DNA of 64,000 nucleotides from Pictodentalium vernedei. Taxonomy: Eukaryota > Mollusca > Scaphopoda > Dentaliida > Dentaliidae. Below are positions 11,390 to 24,510 of the stretch, piece after piece; the first letter of the stretch is position 1; each line of letters starts with the position of its first letter. Location: contig CM062294.1 in the NCBI GenBank assembly GCA_031216915.1, positions 35,796,936-35,860,935 on the forward strand. The letters run 5' to 3'. Under the pieces are notes generated by a model. It had not been told where the DNA came from, did no database searches, and saw nothing but the letters and a program-made list of their open reading frames with translations. The translations under genes and the position numbers were made by a program.

Positions 11390-13380
11390 ATACGCCCATT
11401 ATTAATTACAAGAGGGAACCACACAATATGAGTATACATGTGTTCTTGTCAGATTACATATACTTGCCACCAAAAAATCATGAAAATTGCTCAAAGTCCA
11501 ACATGTGGAAAATTGCCTATATTTTGATGAATAAAGTCCCATAACTCTGGAATGGCAAATCGGACAGCGATACAAATTGAAAGAGAGATTTCTTCTATCA
11601 ACATATACTTGCAACCAAAAAATCATGAAAATTGCTCTAAGCATTTTCAAGTTATTGTTTGACATGTGGAAAATAAATTCCCATAACTCTGGAATGACTA
11701 ATCGAACGGCGACACCAACCGAAAGGGAGCTTCCTTAAATCAACATAAACCACCTACTAAAAAATCGTGAAAATCTCTCGAAGCATTCTCGAGTTATCGT
11801 AAATGTTGACGAACGGAAAAACCAACGGATGAACAAATGGATGGACAAATGGACATACAGACTGATTCCATAATTCGACGGTTTTTCAACAGGCGTATAA
11901 AAAATCAGTTAGGCCATACTAAAGTCATAATCCGGAAAACACAAAATGCACAAATTCAAGAGGAATAACTCTGGAAAAGTACATGCAATTTTGGCCAAAA
12001 GTGAACTTGAGCTGTGCTTTGTGGTCATAAACAAAATCTGAGAATTTGAAATAAATTAGTCAAGGTAAACTAAAGTTATCATCCGGAAACCACATAATTC
12101 ACAAATTTGCAATCATTCAAGGGGAATAACTATGGAACGGTACATGTGATTATGGCCAAAGGTGAATTTGAGCTGTGCTTTGTGGTCAAAAACAAAATCT
12201 GAGAATTTGAAAAAAATCGGTGAAGGCAAACTAAAGTTATCATCCGGAAACCACAAAATCCACAAATTTGCAATCATTCAAGGGGAATAACTCTGGAAAG
12301 GTATATGCGATTGTGGTCAAAAGTGAACTTCAGCTGTATTTTGTGGTCAAAAACAAAAAACTGAAAATTTGAAATAAATCGGTTAAGGCAAACTAAAATT
12401 ATCGTCCGCAAACGAAAAGTTGGGCTAAATTCCCATAAATAAAGGGCCATAATTCTACTACAAATGGGCCGCTAGAAACGGAAATCGAACCCATCCTGTA
12501 TTTTGTCATACTAAATCCACATGCCAAATTAAACCCAGCTCAAACCATTACAACTAAAGTTATCGTCCGGAAACGAAATGTGTCCATGGACGGACAGACA
12601 GACAGATGGGTGGAGAGACCATTCACATAATACGTCCCATTTTTCAAACGGTTGTACAAAATCAACATCTGAAAAATTTTCAAAGAGCCATAACTCTGCA
12701 GTGGATGGACTGAGAAACGCCAATATCGAACTTCACCTGTATTTCATTGCTAAAAACAACATCTGAAAAATTTGGTGTCAATCCGTCAAGGCGTTCAGCT
12801 TTAAATGAACGGAAACCAATTTTTTTCTCAAAAAATTGTGTTTTCAAAGGGCCATATTTCTGCAGCGGATGGACTGAGAAACACCAATATTGAATTTGAC
12901 CTGTATTTTATTGCTACAAACAACATCTGAAAGTTTGATGTCGATCCATCAAGGCATTCGACTTTAAATGAAGGGAAACCAATTTTTTTTCGAAAGATTG
13001 TGTTTTCAAAGAGCCATAACTCTGCAGTGGATGGACTGAGAAACACCAATATCGAACTTCACCTGTATTTCATTGCTAAAAACAACATCTGAAAAATTTG
13101 GTGTCAATCCGTCAAGGCGTTCAGCTTTAAATGAACGGAAACCAATTTTTTTCAAAAAATTGTGTTTTCAAAGGGCCATAATTCTGCAGCAGATGGACTG
13201 AGAAACACCAATATCGAACTTGACCTGTATTTTAATGCTAAAAAGAACTTCTGAAAGTTTAATGTCGATCTGTCAAGGCATTCGACTTTAAATGAATGGA
13301 AACCAAATTGTTTACGGACTGACAGATGGACAGACAGACGACTGATAACATAATACAACCGTTTTTTCAATGGGCGTATA
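11390..13380. mobile_element. tandem-core element with TACGCCCATT / AATGGGCGTA ends, inside DIRS copy 1
   Basis: The ends are exact inverted repeats: TACGCCCATT at 11391-11400 and AATGGGCGTA near 13369-13379. Near the right end is a GACGGACAGA-type simple region followed by CATAATACAACC. The interior consists of diverged units. One type, about 120-190 bp, carries GGCCATAACTCTGCAGTGGA and GAACGGAAACCAA; an earlier type carries GAATAACTCTGGAA. There is no coding capacity. A partial relative ends at 16555. Confidence 0.6.
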
Positions 13381-13689
13381 AAAATCAGTAAAAAAGGGTT
13401 AAAATATTTTGAAAATAACAATTTTTTCAGACAGTATTCTTTCAAAATAGATTTTGGACAGGTAAAGGGTTACAGGAATCTTAAAAGATATACAATAATT
13501 ACTGTCATCTGAGCCGACATGATTGCAACATAATAAAGAGAATTTACAATGTAACCTAGAAAACAATTTGTCAACATGTGTCAAACATAATTAGATTACA
13601 GCTGAAGATATCAAGCTACAGTTGCACTTGTTTTACAGTACAAGTCACAATAAGGTGTATAGAATAATCCTATAAACTATGTATCTTTT

Positions 13690-13756
13690 CTCTTCCTACA
13701 CTGATAAGACCAGAAGCTGACATCATTTTCTGGAAAGCTCTCACTGATAGCTTTCC
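13690..13756. repeat. hairpin element, GATAAGACCAGA family, damaged
   Basis: Matches the left arm and loop of the hairpin at 2977-3063 (GATAAGACCAGAAGCTGACATC-like, then TTTTCTGGAAAGCTCTCACTG), but the right arm stops after TAGCTTTCC. Confidence 0.6.
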
Positions 13757-13761
13757 CATAA

Positions 13762-15625
13762 CAAGAATTGTGATAATTGGGAATATGTTCATTTCTGTTC
13801 CCTGTGTGCTATGTTTTTGATAAAAATAATATGAGTTGTACACTGTACTAAAGAGCTGAGGGGTGGTTAATATGACCTCACAGTTAATGTAGGTGGTCCT
13901 GACAGTTAACACATATCAACGAAAGTTACCAAGTTACAGTGAAATTATTCCAAAACGAGTCATCCTACCAAGTTACATTGCTCGGGCAGCCATCATGGTT
14001 GAATGATCGCAACCAAAAGGGGACATTCTCATCTGGAGTGATCCTACGAAGTTACAATGAAATCCCTTCATAAATATGACCTGTAGACTATGCTCAAGAT
14101 ATTCGGGCTTCGGGCACCTGCAGCCATTACAGTTGACCAATCACGATCAAAAGGGGATGTCATCATCTAGGCATTATATGGAGTCAACCTAACAAGTTAC
14201 AATGAAATCCTTACATAAATACGACCTATAGACTATGCTAAAGGTTTTTGGGCTCGGGCAGCCATCAAGGCTGAATGATCGCAACCAAAAGGGGAAGTTC
14301 TCATAAAGACAGCATTTGGAGTCATCCTACCAAGCTACAATGAAATTCCTTCATAATTATGACCTGTAGACTGTTCTAAAGGTTTCCGGGCTTCAGGCTC
14401 CTGTAGCTGTCACAGTTGCCCAATTGTGTCCAAAAGGGTACGTTCTCATCTAGACATTAAATAAAGTCAAACCTACCAATTTCCAATGAAATCCCTTCAT
14501 GAATATGAACCGAAGACTGTGAAAAGGTTTTTGGGCTTTGGGCTCAGGCAGCCATTATGGTTGAATGATCGCAACCAAAAGGGGCCATTCTCATCTGGGC
14601 ATCATCTGGAGTGATCCTACGAAGTTACAATGAAATCCCTTCATAAATATGACCTGTAGACTGTGCTCAAGATTTTCGGTCTTTGGGCACCTGTAGCCAT
14701 CACAGTTGACCAATCATGACCAAAAGGGGATGTCATCATCCAGGCATTATATGGAGTCAACCTAACAGGTTACAATGAAATCCTTCCATAAATATTACCT
14801 TTTGCCTATGCTAAAGGTTTTTGGGCTCTGGCACCCATCAAGGCTGAATGATAGTGATCAAAATGGGACGTTCTCATCTAGACATTATTTGGAGTCATCC
14901 TACCAAGTTACAATGAAATCCCTTCATAAATATGACCTGTAGAATGTGCTAAAGGTTTTCGGGCTTTGGGCCCCTGTAACTGCCACAGTTGCCCAATCAG
15001 GACCAAAAGGTGACTTTCTCATCTAGACATTGTATGAAGTCAACCCACCAAGTTACAATTCCTCAATAAATATGACCTGTAGACTGCGCTAAAGATTTGC
15101 GGGTTTTGGGCTCGGGCAGTCATCATGGTTGGCAGATCACGCCCAAATGGGGAAAGTCTCATCTAGAGATCATAAGGAGTCATCCTACCAAGTGAAATCC
15201 CTCCATATTAAACATAACCTGCAGACTGTGCTAAAAGTTTTTGAGTTTCGGGCTTGGGCAGCTATCACGGTTGATAGATCATGCCCAAAAGGGGACGTTC
15301 TCATCTAGGCATTATACATAGGCATCCTACCAAGTTACAATGAAATCCCTTCATAAATAGGACCTGTAGACTGTGCTAATGGTTTTCGGGTTTTGGGCCC
15401 GGGCAGCCAAACCGGTTGCTCGATCGCGACCAAAAAGGGGACGTTCTCATCTAGACATGACCCCAAACCTGCATATGAAATTTCGTGACGATCAGACAAG
15501 AACTGTGGGGTGTAGCCCGTGCTAAAGGAAAATGTGATCAGACTCACAGACTAACAGACTCACAGACTAACAGACTTCCGCATGCGTGATGGCAATAGCT
15601 TATCTTGACTATGTCAAGTTAAGCT
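13762..15625. mobile_element. array-1 element with about 146-bp core units; contains the empty DIRS site
   Basis: After a lead-in shared with 40180-40239 and 47366-47460, about ten diverged units follow. They carry CAAGTTACAATGAAATCCC, CATAAATATGACCTGTAGAC, CCAAAAGGGGA and TTCTCATCTAGACATTAT. The 3' end is a hairpin (TAGCTTA..TTAAGCTA, 15596-15626) after short CAGACTAACAGA repeats. No ORF. It is a tandem-core non-autonomous element; the 3' hairpin resembles Helitron/Helentron-type derivatives, which is an inference. Confidence 0.65.
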
Positions 15626-15630
15626 AAAAA

Positions 15631-16337
15631 CTATCTGATGTAAAACAGAATCTTTCACAGAAGAAACTGCAATACATCAGATGGTAGATGCATGACCAAA
15701 ATGCCTAAACACCCCAAGGGTGAGGACGTAACCATGGTCTAACAAAATAAACATTCTGTAACTAAACTAAACTCCCAAGAAATTTCAATAAAAAAATTTC
15801 AAAAATTATTCCAAACGCATGGGAGATTAACTAGGGGGGGTTAAAGGAAAGGGAGAGACGAAACACTTAACAAACAGTGGAGATTTCATAGCAAGAATGA
15901 AAACATCAGGCACATGCCCCGAAATTAGGGAACATGAAATAATTTTATATAAAAATTATAAGTTACAGCCCTGAACACATCCAACCACAGTTTCTTCCTC
16001 TCATCCTCTTATTTCATCCTTGGATCCACCATTTCCATCATGATTTTGTGTCTGGCATCATTTCAACTGAGATTATAAGCACAGAAGTCAGTGAGATGTT
16101 ACTGACAGAAGGGCCAAACAAAGAATGAGGCTTTGGTGCCAATTTCGGTACTTCCTCGCCACTGCGCATGCACAGTAGGTAGAAGTATGGAGGACCATAT
16201 AGGAAAGTAGATTTTTTGATTTGGATGCACATTTTAGTGATTGGGGGGGGGGGGGGGGGGTGCAAAATTTGTGTTTGGCCCTGAATAGTTAAGAGTTAGC
16301 ACCAGCTAAGTTTGGGTCATTGGTTACAGTATAAAAG
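15631..16337 (-). mobile_element. DIRS copy 1, 5' leader and right inverted terminal repeat
   Basis: Matches the region 46660-47365 of the intact copy (CTATCTGATG.., AACATTCTGTAAC, then GGCCAAACA..CCAATTTCGG..GCGCATGC). It ends near CAGTATAAAA at 16336 before the host repeat resumes. It contains an expanded G19 run. Confidence 0.75.
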
Positions 16338-16560
16338 TATTCCTTGACAATCCAAGATGAATGTCGTGGTGGCCATATTGGATATGCCGGAATGCTGGTT
16401 ATCGAAAGGAACCATCCTCTAGTCAAGACTAGTCAACTATACAGAAACAGTATCTGTTGTATGTATTGTTTTCAAGTTATTGTGTGGATAAACAAAAGTT
16501 AACAGACGGACGGACAGATGGACATTGCTATAGCATAATACGGCCCACTGGGCATATAAA

Positions 16561-17029
16561 AAGGATCGCTTCTACATGTACAATCGCACAAATTGTGATT
16601 TGGAAATATGGTGTTTTGCACATCCAAACCGAGCTATTAGTCTGATCAGATTCAGTTTAATAGCAGGGCTTGGGAACTTGTGCTCCCTTTTTTTAAAAAA
16701 AAATTTAATCAGCTCATTTTACACATTTAAGTAATCCATTTCGTTGCTTTCACAAATATTTCTATTTCATTCTACATCATCCCAATTTGTGCTTGATATC
16801 ATCTTTATCAAATGCGAAAGGAAGACCCCCACCCCCTCCCTTTGACTTTTAAAATTTAAAGCGTTACATTTTTAAAGGTTCAATCTACAGTTATGTAAAC
16901 ATAACTCTCATTAAGCTGGGAAGGTCAAGGGAAATCTGAGGTTTAATTGCATCGACATCAACAAATTCTTCAACTTTGTCAGTTTGTTTAACATGAAAGC
17001 ATGGCTCAAATCATCTGTGTTATTATATA
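16561..17029. other. no recognisable feature
   Basis: AT-rich sequence with one weak hairpin (GCTATTA..TAATAGC near 16634-16664). I see no gene or known repeat. Confidence 0.45.
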
Positions 17030-20000
17030 TGTAAGGCCTATATTAATTTCTTACACTAGATTGGGCGGGCTTCCAAAATAACTATATAAGGCCTATATTA
17101 ATTTCCTCCACTAGTGCTGGCATCCTATATACGGCCTACATTAATTTCCTCCACTAGAGCTGGCTTCCTATATAACTATATGAGGCCTACATTAATTTCC
17201 TCCACTAGTGCTGGCTTCCTATATAACTATATGAGGCCTACATTAATTTCCTCCACAAGTGATGGCTTCCTATATAACTATATAAGGCCTATATTAATTT
17301 CCTCCACTAGAGCTGGCTTCCTATGTAACTACATAAGGCCTACATTAATTTCCCCCACTACCCCCACTAGAGCTGGCTTCCTAGATAACTATATAAGGCC
17401 TACATTAATTTCCTCCACTAGTGCTGCTTCCTATATAACTATATGAGGCCTACATTAATTTCCTCCACAAGTGATGGCTTCCTATATAACTAAATAAGGC
17501 CTACATTAATTTCCTCCACTAGTGCTGACTTCCTATATAACTATATAAGGCCTACATTAATTTCCTCCACTAGATAGAGTTGGCTTCCTATATAACTATA
17601 TGAGGCCTACATTAATTTCCTCCACTAGTGCTGACTTCCTATATAACTATATGAGGCCTATATTAATTTCCTCCACTAGATAGAGTTGGCTTCCTATATA
17701 ACTATATAAGGCCTATATTAATTTCCTCCACTAGAGCTGGCTTCCTATATAACTATATAAGGCCTACATTAATTTCCTCCACTAGATAGAGCTGGCTTCC
17801 TATATAACTATATAAGGCCTACATTAATTTCCCCCACTAGAGATGGCTTCCTATATAACTATATAAGGCCTACATTAATTTCCTCCACTAGAGCTGGCTT
17901 CCTATATAACTCTATAAGGCCTACATTAATTTCCCCCACTAGAGATGGCTTCCTATATAACTATATAAGGCCAACATTAATTTCCTCCACTAGTGCTGGA
18001 TTCCTATATAACTATATAAGGCCTACATTAATTTCCTCCACTAGAGCTGGCTTCCTATATAACTCTATAAGGCCTACATTAATTTCCTCCACTAGAGCTG
18101 GCTTCCTATATAACTATATAAGGCCTACATTAATTTCCTCCACTAGAGCTGGCTTCCTACATAACTATATAAAGCCTACATTAATTTCCCCCACTAGAGC
18201 TGGCTTCCTATATAACTATATAAGGCGTACATTAATTTCCTCCACTAGAGCTGGCTTCCTATATAACTATATAAGGCGTACATTAATTTCCTCCACTAGA
18301 GCTGGCTTCCTATATAACTATATAAGGCCTACATTAATTTCCTCCACTAGTGCTGGATTCCTATATAACTATATAAGGCGTACATTAATTTCCTCCACTA
18401 GAGCTGGCTTCCTATATAACTATATAAGGCCTACATTAATTTCCTCCACTAGTGCTGGATTCCTATATAACTATATAAGGCCTACATTAATTTCCTCCAC
18501 TAGAGCTGGCTTCCTATATAACTCTATAAGGCCTACATTAATTTCCTCCACTAGAGCTGGCTTCCTATATAACTATATAAGGCCTACATTAATTTCCTCC
18601 ACTAGAGCTGGCTTCCTACATAACTATATAAAGCCTACATTAATTTCCCCCACTAGAGCTGGCTTCCTATATAACTATATAAGGCGTACATTAATTTCCT
18701 CCACTAGAGCTGGCTTCCTATATAACTATATAAGGCCTACATTAATTTCCTCCACTAGAGCTGGCTTCCTATATAACTATATAAAGCCTACATTAATTTC
18801 CTCCACTAGAGATGGCTTCCTATATAACTATATAAGGCCTACATTAATTTCCTCCACTAGAGCTGGCTTCCTACATAACTATATAAAGCCTACATTAATT
18901 TCCTCCACTAGAGCTGGCTTCCTACATAACTATATAAAGCCTACATTAATTTCCTCCACTAGAGCTGACTTCCTATATAACTATATAAGGCGTACATTAA
19001 TTTCCCCCACTAGAGCTGGCTTCCTATATAACTATATAAGGCCTACATTAATTTCCTCCACTAGTGCTGGATTCCTATATAACTATATAAGGCGTACATT
19101 AATTTCCCCCACTAGAGATGGCTTCCTATACAACTCTATAAGGCCAACATTAATTTCCTCCACTAGTGCTGGATTCCTATATAACTATATAAGGCCTACA
19201 TTAATTTCCTCCACTAGAGCTGGCTTCCTATATAACTCTATAAGGCCTACATTAATTTCCTCCACTAGAGCTGGCTTCCTATATAACTATATAAGGCCTA
19301 CATTAATTTCCTCCACTAGAGCTGGCTTCCTATATAACTACATAAGGCCTACATTAATTTCCCCCACTAGAGCTGGCTTCCTATATAACTATATAAGGCG
19401 TACATTAATTTCCTCCACTAGAGATGGCTTCCTATATAACTATATAAGGCCTACATTAATTTCCTCCACTAGTGCTGACTTCCTATATAACTATATAAGG
19501 CCTACATTAATTTCCTCCACTAGAGCTGGCTTCCTATATAACTATATAAAGCCTACATTAATTTCCTCCACTAGTGCTGACTTCCTATATAACTATATAA
19601 GGCCTACATTAATTTCCTCCACTAGAGCTGACTTCCTATATAACTATATAAGGCCTACATTAATTTCCTCCACTAGTGCTGGCTTCCTATATAACTATAT
19701 AAGGCCTACATTAATTTCCTCCACTAGAGCTTACTTCCTATATAACTATATAAGGCCTACATTAATTTCCTCCACTAGAGCTGACTTCCTATATAACTAT
19801 ATAAGGCCTACATTAATTTCCTCCACTAGAGATGGCTTCTTATATAACTATATACGGCCTACATTAATTTCCTCCACTAGTGCTGACTTCCTATATAACT
19901 ATATAAGGCCTACATTAATTTCCTCCACTAGAGCTGACTTCCTATATAACTATATAAGGCCTACATTAATTTCCTCCACTAGAGCTGACTTCCTATATAA

Positions 20001-23000
20001 CTATATAAGGCCTACATTAATTTCCTCCACTAGAGATGGCTTCTTATATAACTATATACGGCCTACATTAATTTCCTCCACTAGAGCTGGCTTCCTATAT
20101 AACTATATAAAGCCTACATTAATTTCCTCCACTAGAGCTGACTTCCTATATAACTATATAAGGCCTACATTAATTTCCTCCACTAGAGATGGCTTCTTAT
20201 ATAACTATATACGGCCTACATTAATTTCCTCCACTAGTGCTGACTTCCTATATAACTATATAAGGCCTACATTAATTTCCTCCACTAGAGCTGGCTTCCT
20301 ATATAACTATATAAGGCCTACATTAATTTCCTCCACTAGAGCTGGCTTCCTATATAACTATATAAAGCCTACATTAATTTCCTCCACTAGAGATGGCTTC
20401 CTATATAACTATATAAGGCCTACATTAATTTCCTCCACTAGAGCTGGCTTCCTACATAACTATATAAAGCCTACATTAATTTCCTCCACTAGAGCTGGCT
20501 TCCTACATAACTATATAAAGCCTACATTAATTTCCTCCACTAGAGCTGGCTTCCTATATAACTATATAAAGCCTACATTAATTTCCTCCACTAGAGATGG
20601 CTTCCTATATAACTATATAAGGCCTACATTAATTTCCTCCACTAGAGCTGGCTTCCTATATAACTCTATAAGGCCTACATTAATTTCCTCCACTAGAGCT
20701 GGCTTCCTATATAACTATATAAGGCCTACATTAATTTCCTCCACACGTGATGGCTTCCTACATAACTATATAAAGCCTACATTAATTTCCTCCACTAGTG
20801 CTGGATTCCTATATAACTATATAAAGCCTAGATTAATTTCCTCCACTAGAGCTGGCTTCCTATATAACTATATAAAGCCTACATTAATTTCCTCCACTAG
20901 AGATGGCTTCCTATATAACTATATAAGGCCTACATTAATTTCCTCCACTAGAGCTGGCTTCCTATATAACTCTATAAGGCCTACATTAATTTCCTCCACT
21001 AGAGCTGGCTTCCTATATAACTATATAAGGCCTACATTAATTTCCTCCACACGTGATGGCTTCCTACATAACTATATAAAGCCTACATTTCTTTCCTCCA
21101 CTAGTGCTGGATTCCTATATAACTATATAAAGCCTAGATTAATTTCCTCCACTAGAGCTGGCTTCCTACATAACTATATAAAGCCTACATTAATTTCCTC
21201 CACTAGAGCTGGCTTCCTACATAACTATATAAAGCCTACATTAATTTCCTCCACTAGTGCTGGATTCCTACATAACTATATAAGGCCTACATTAATTTCC
21301 TCCACTAGTGCTGGATTCCTATATAACTATATAAGGCCTACATTAATTTCCCCCACTAGAGATGGCTTCCTATATAACTATATAAGGCCTACATTAATTT
21401 CCTCCACTAGAGCTGGCTTCCTATATAACTCTATAAGGCCTACATTAATTTCCCCCACTAGAGATGGCTTCCTATATAACTATATAAGGCCAACATTAAT
21501 TTCCTCCACTAGTGCTGGATTCCTATATAACTATATAAGGCCTACATTAATTTCCTCCACTAGAGCTGGCTTCCTATATAACTCTATAAGGCCTACATTA
21601 ATTTCCTCCACTAGAGCTGGCTTCCTATATAACTATATAAGGCCTACATTAATTTCCTCCACTAGAGCTGGCTTCCTACATAACTATATAAAGCCTACAT
21701 TAATTTCCCCCACTAGAGCTGGCTTCCTATATAACTATATAAGGCGTACATTAATTTCCTCCACTAGAGCTGGCTTCCTATATAACTATATAAGGCGTAC
21801 ATTAATTTCCTCCACTAGAGCTGGCTTCCTATATAACTATATAAGGCCTACATTAATTTCCTCCACTAGTGCTGGATTCCTATATAACTATATAAGGCGT
21901 ACATTAATTTCCTCCACTAGAGCTGGCTTCCTATATAACTATATAAGGCCTACATTAATTTCCTCCACTAGTGCTGGATTCCTATATAACTATATAAGGC
22001 CTACATTAATTTCCTCCACTAGAGCTGGCTTCCTATATAACTCTATAAGGCCTACATTAATTTCCTCCACTAGAGCTGGCTTCCTATATAACTATATAAG
22101 GCCTACATTAATTTCCTCCACTAGAGCTGGCTTCCTACATAACTATATAAAGCCTACATTAATTTCCCCCACTAGAGCTGGCTTCCTATATAACTATATA
22201 AGGAGTACATTAATTTCCTCCACTAGAGCTGGCTTCCTATATAACTATATAAGGCCTACATTAATTTCCTCCACTAGAGCTGGCTTCCTACATAACTATA
22301 TAAAGCCTACATTAATTTCCCCCACTAGAGCTGGCTTCCTATATAACTATATAAGGCCTACATTAATTTCCTCCACTAGAGCTGGCTTCCTATATAACTA
22401 TATAAGGCCTAGATTAATTTCCTCCACTAGTGCTGGATTCCTATATAACTATATAAGGCGTACATTAATTTCCTCCACTAGAGCTGGCTTCCTATATAAC
22501 TATATAAGGCCTACATTAATTTCCCCCACTAGAGCTGGCTTCCTATATAACTATATAAGGCGTACATTAATTTCCTCCACTAGAGCTGGCTTCCTATATA
22601 ACTATATAAGGCCAACATTAATTTCCTCCACTAGAGCTGGCTTCCTATATAACTATATAAGGCCAACATTAATTTCCTCCACTAGAGCTGGCTTCCTATA
22701 TAACTATATAAGGCGTACATTAATTTCCTCCACTAGAGCTGGCTTCCTATATAACTATATAAGGCCTACATTAATTTCCTCCACTAGAGCTGGCTTCCTA
22801 TATAACTATATAAGGCGTACATTAATTTCCTCCACTAGAGCTGGCTTCCTATATAACTATATAAGGCCAACATTAATTTCCTCCACTAGTGCTGGATTCC
22901 TATATAACTATATAAGGCCTACATTAATTTCCTCCACTAGAGCTGGCTTCCTATATAACTATATAAGGCGTACATTAATTTCCTCCACTAGTGCTGGATT

Positions 23001-24510
23001 CCTATATAACTATATAAGGCCTACATTAATTTCCTCCACTAGTGCTGGATTCCTATATAACTATATAAGGCCTACATTAATTTCCTCCACTAGAGCTGGC
23101 TTCCTATATAACTATATAAGGCGTACATTAATTTCCTCCACTAGAGCTGGCTTCCTATATAACTATATAAGGCCAACATTAATTTCCTCCACTAGTGCTG
23201 GATTCCTATATAACTATATAAGGCCTACATTAATTTCCTCCACTAGAGCTGGCTTCCTATATAACTATATAAGGCGTACATTAATTTCCTCCACTAGTGC
23301 TGGATTCCTATATAACTATATAAGGCCTACATTAATTTCCTCCACTAGAGCTGGCTTCCTATATAACTCTATAAGGCCTACATTAATTTCCTCCACTAGA
23401 GCTGGCTTCCTATATAACTATATAAGGCCTACATTAATTTCCTCCACTAGAGCTGGCTTCCTATATAACTACATAAGGCCTACATTAATTTCCCCCACTA
23501 GAGCTGGCTTCCTATATAACTATATAAGGCGTACATTAATTTCCTCCACTAGAGCTGGCTTCCTATATAACTATATAAGGCCTACATTAATTTCCTCCAC
23601 TAGTGCTGACTTCCTATATAACTATATGAGGTCTGCATTAATTTCCTCCACAAGTGATGGCTTCCTATATAACTATATAAGGCCTATATTAATTTCCTCC
23701 ACTAGATAGAGTTGGCTTCCTATATAACTATATAAGGCCTATATTAATTTCCTCCACTAGAGCTGGCTTCCTATATAACTATATGAGGCCTACATTAATT
23801 TCCTCCACAAGTGATGGTTTCCTATATAACTATATAAGGCCTATATTAATTTCCTCCACTAGATAGAGTTGGCTTCCAAAATAACTATATAAGGCCTACA
23901 TTAATTTCCTCCCCTAGAGCTGGCTTCTTATATAACTATATGAGGCCTACATTAATTTCCTCCACAAGTGATGGTTTCCTATATAACTATATAAGGCCTA
24001 CATTAATTTCCTCCACTAGTGCTGGCTTCCTATATAACTATATGAAGCCCATATTGATTTCTTCTGCTGGAGCTGGCTTCTTATATAACTATATAAGGCC
24101 TACATTAATTTCTTCCACTAGAGCTGGCTTCCTATATAACTATATAAGGCCTACATTAATTTCTTCCACTAGAGCTGGCTTCCTATATAACTATATAAGG
24201 CCTACATTAATTTCTTCCACTAGAGCTGGCTTCCTATATAACTATATAAGGCGTACATTAATTTCCTCCACTAGTGCTGACTTCCTATATAACTATATAA
24301 AGCCTACATTAATTTCCTCCACTAGAGATGGCTTCCTATATAACTATATAAGGCCTAGATTAATTTCCTCCACTAGTGCTGGCTTCCTATATAACTATAT
24401 GAAGCCCATATTAATTTCTTCTGCTGAAACTGGCTTCCTATATAACTATATGAGGCCTATATACATGTATATATTCCTATGTAACTATATAAGGCCTACA
24501 TGTATGTTCC
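17030..24510. repeat. 51-bp satellite array, about 146 units, with higher-order repeats
   Basis: The unit is GGCTTCCTATATAACTATAT then AAGGCCTACATTAATTTCCT then CCACTAGAGCT. Edge units are divergent, some with an ATAG insertion (near 17572, 17680, 17787, 23706, 23857); central units are homogenised. From about 17800 to 23700 spacing stays an exact multiple of 51. Shared variants recur at exact multiples: 17971 to 21490 is 69 units, 20742 to 21048 is 6 units, 22867 to 23173 is 6 units. One forward frame encodes the 17-residue repeat RPTLISSTRAGFLYNYI and shows no stop, but units lack an in-frame ATG, so I do not call a gene. Confidence 0.95.

Larger units (their letters stand above)
6641..16337 (-). 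mobile_element. DIRS copy 1, degraded and carrying inserted repeats
   Basis: Left end, inverted terminal repeat and internal complementary region (about 6955-7050) match the intact copy at 40240-47365. Decayed recombinase, RT and gag follow on the minus strand up to about 11388. The rest of gag is missing, and from 11390 to about 15630 the space is filled by other repeats. The 5' leader and right inverted repeat resume at 15631-16337. G and C runs in the inverted repeats have expanded (16243-16261 and 6743-6760). Both outer flanks belong to the same host repeat, which supports one original insertion. Confidence 0.8.

Noticed and set aside
17030-24510. CRISPR-like array
   Set aside because: Units are contiguous 51-bp repeats with no unique spacers, in a eukaryotic context.
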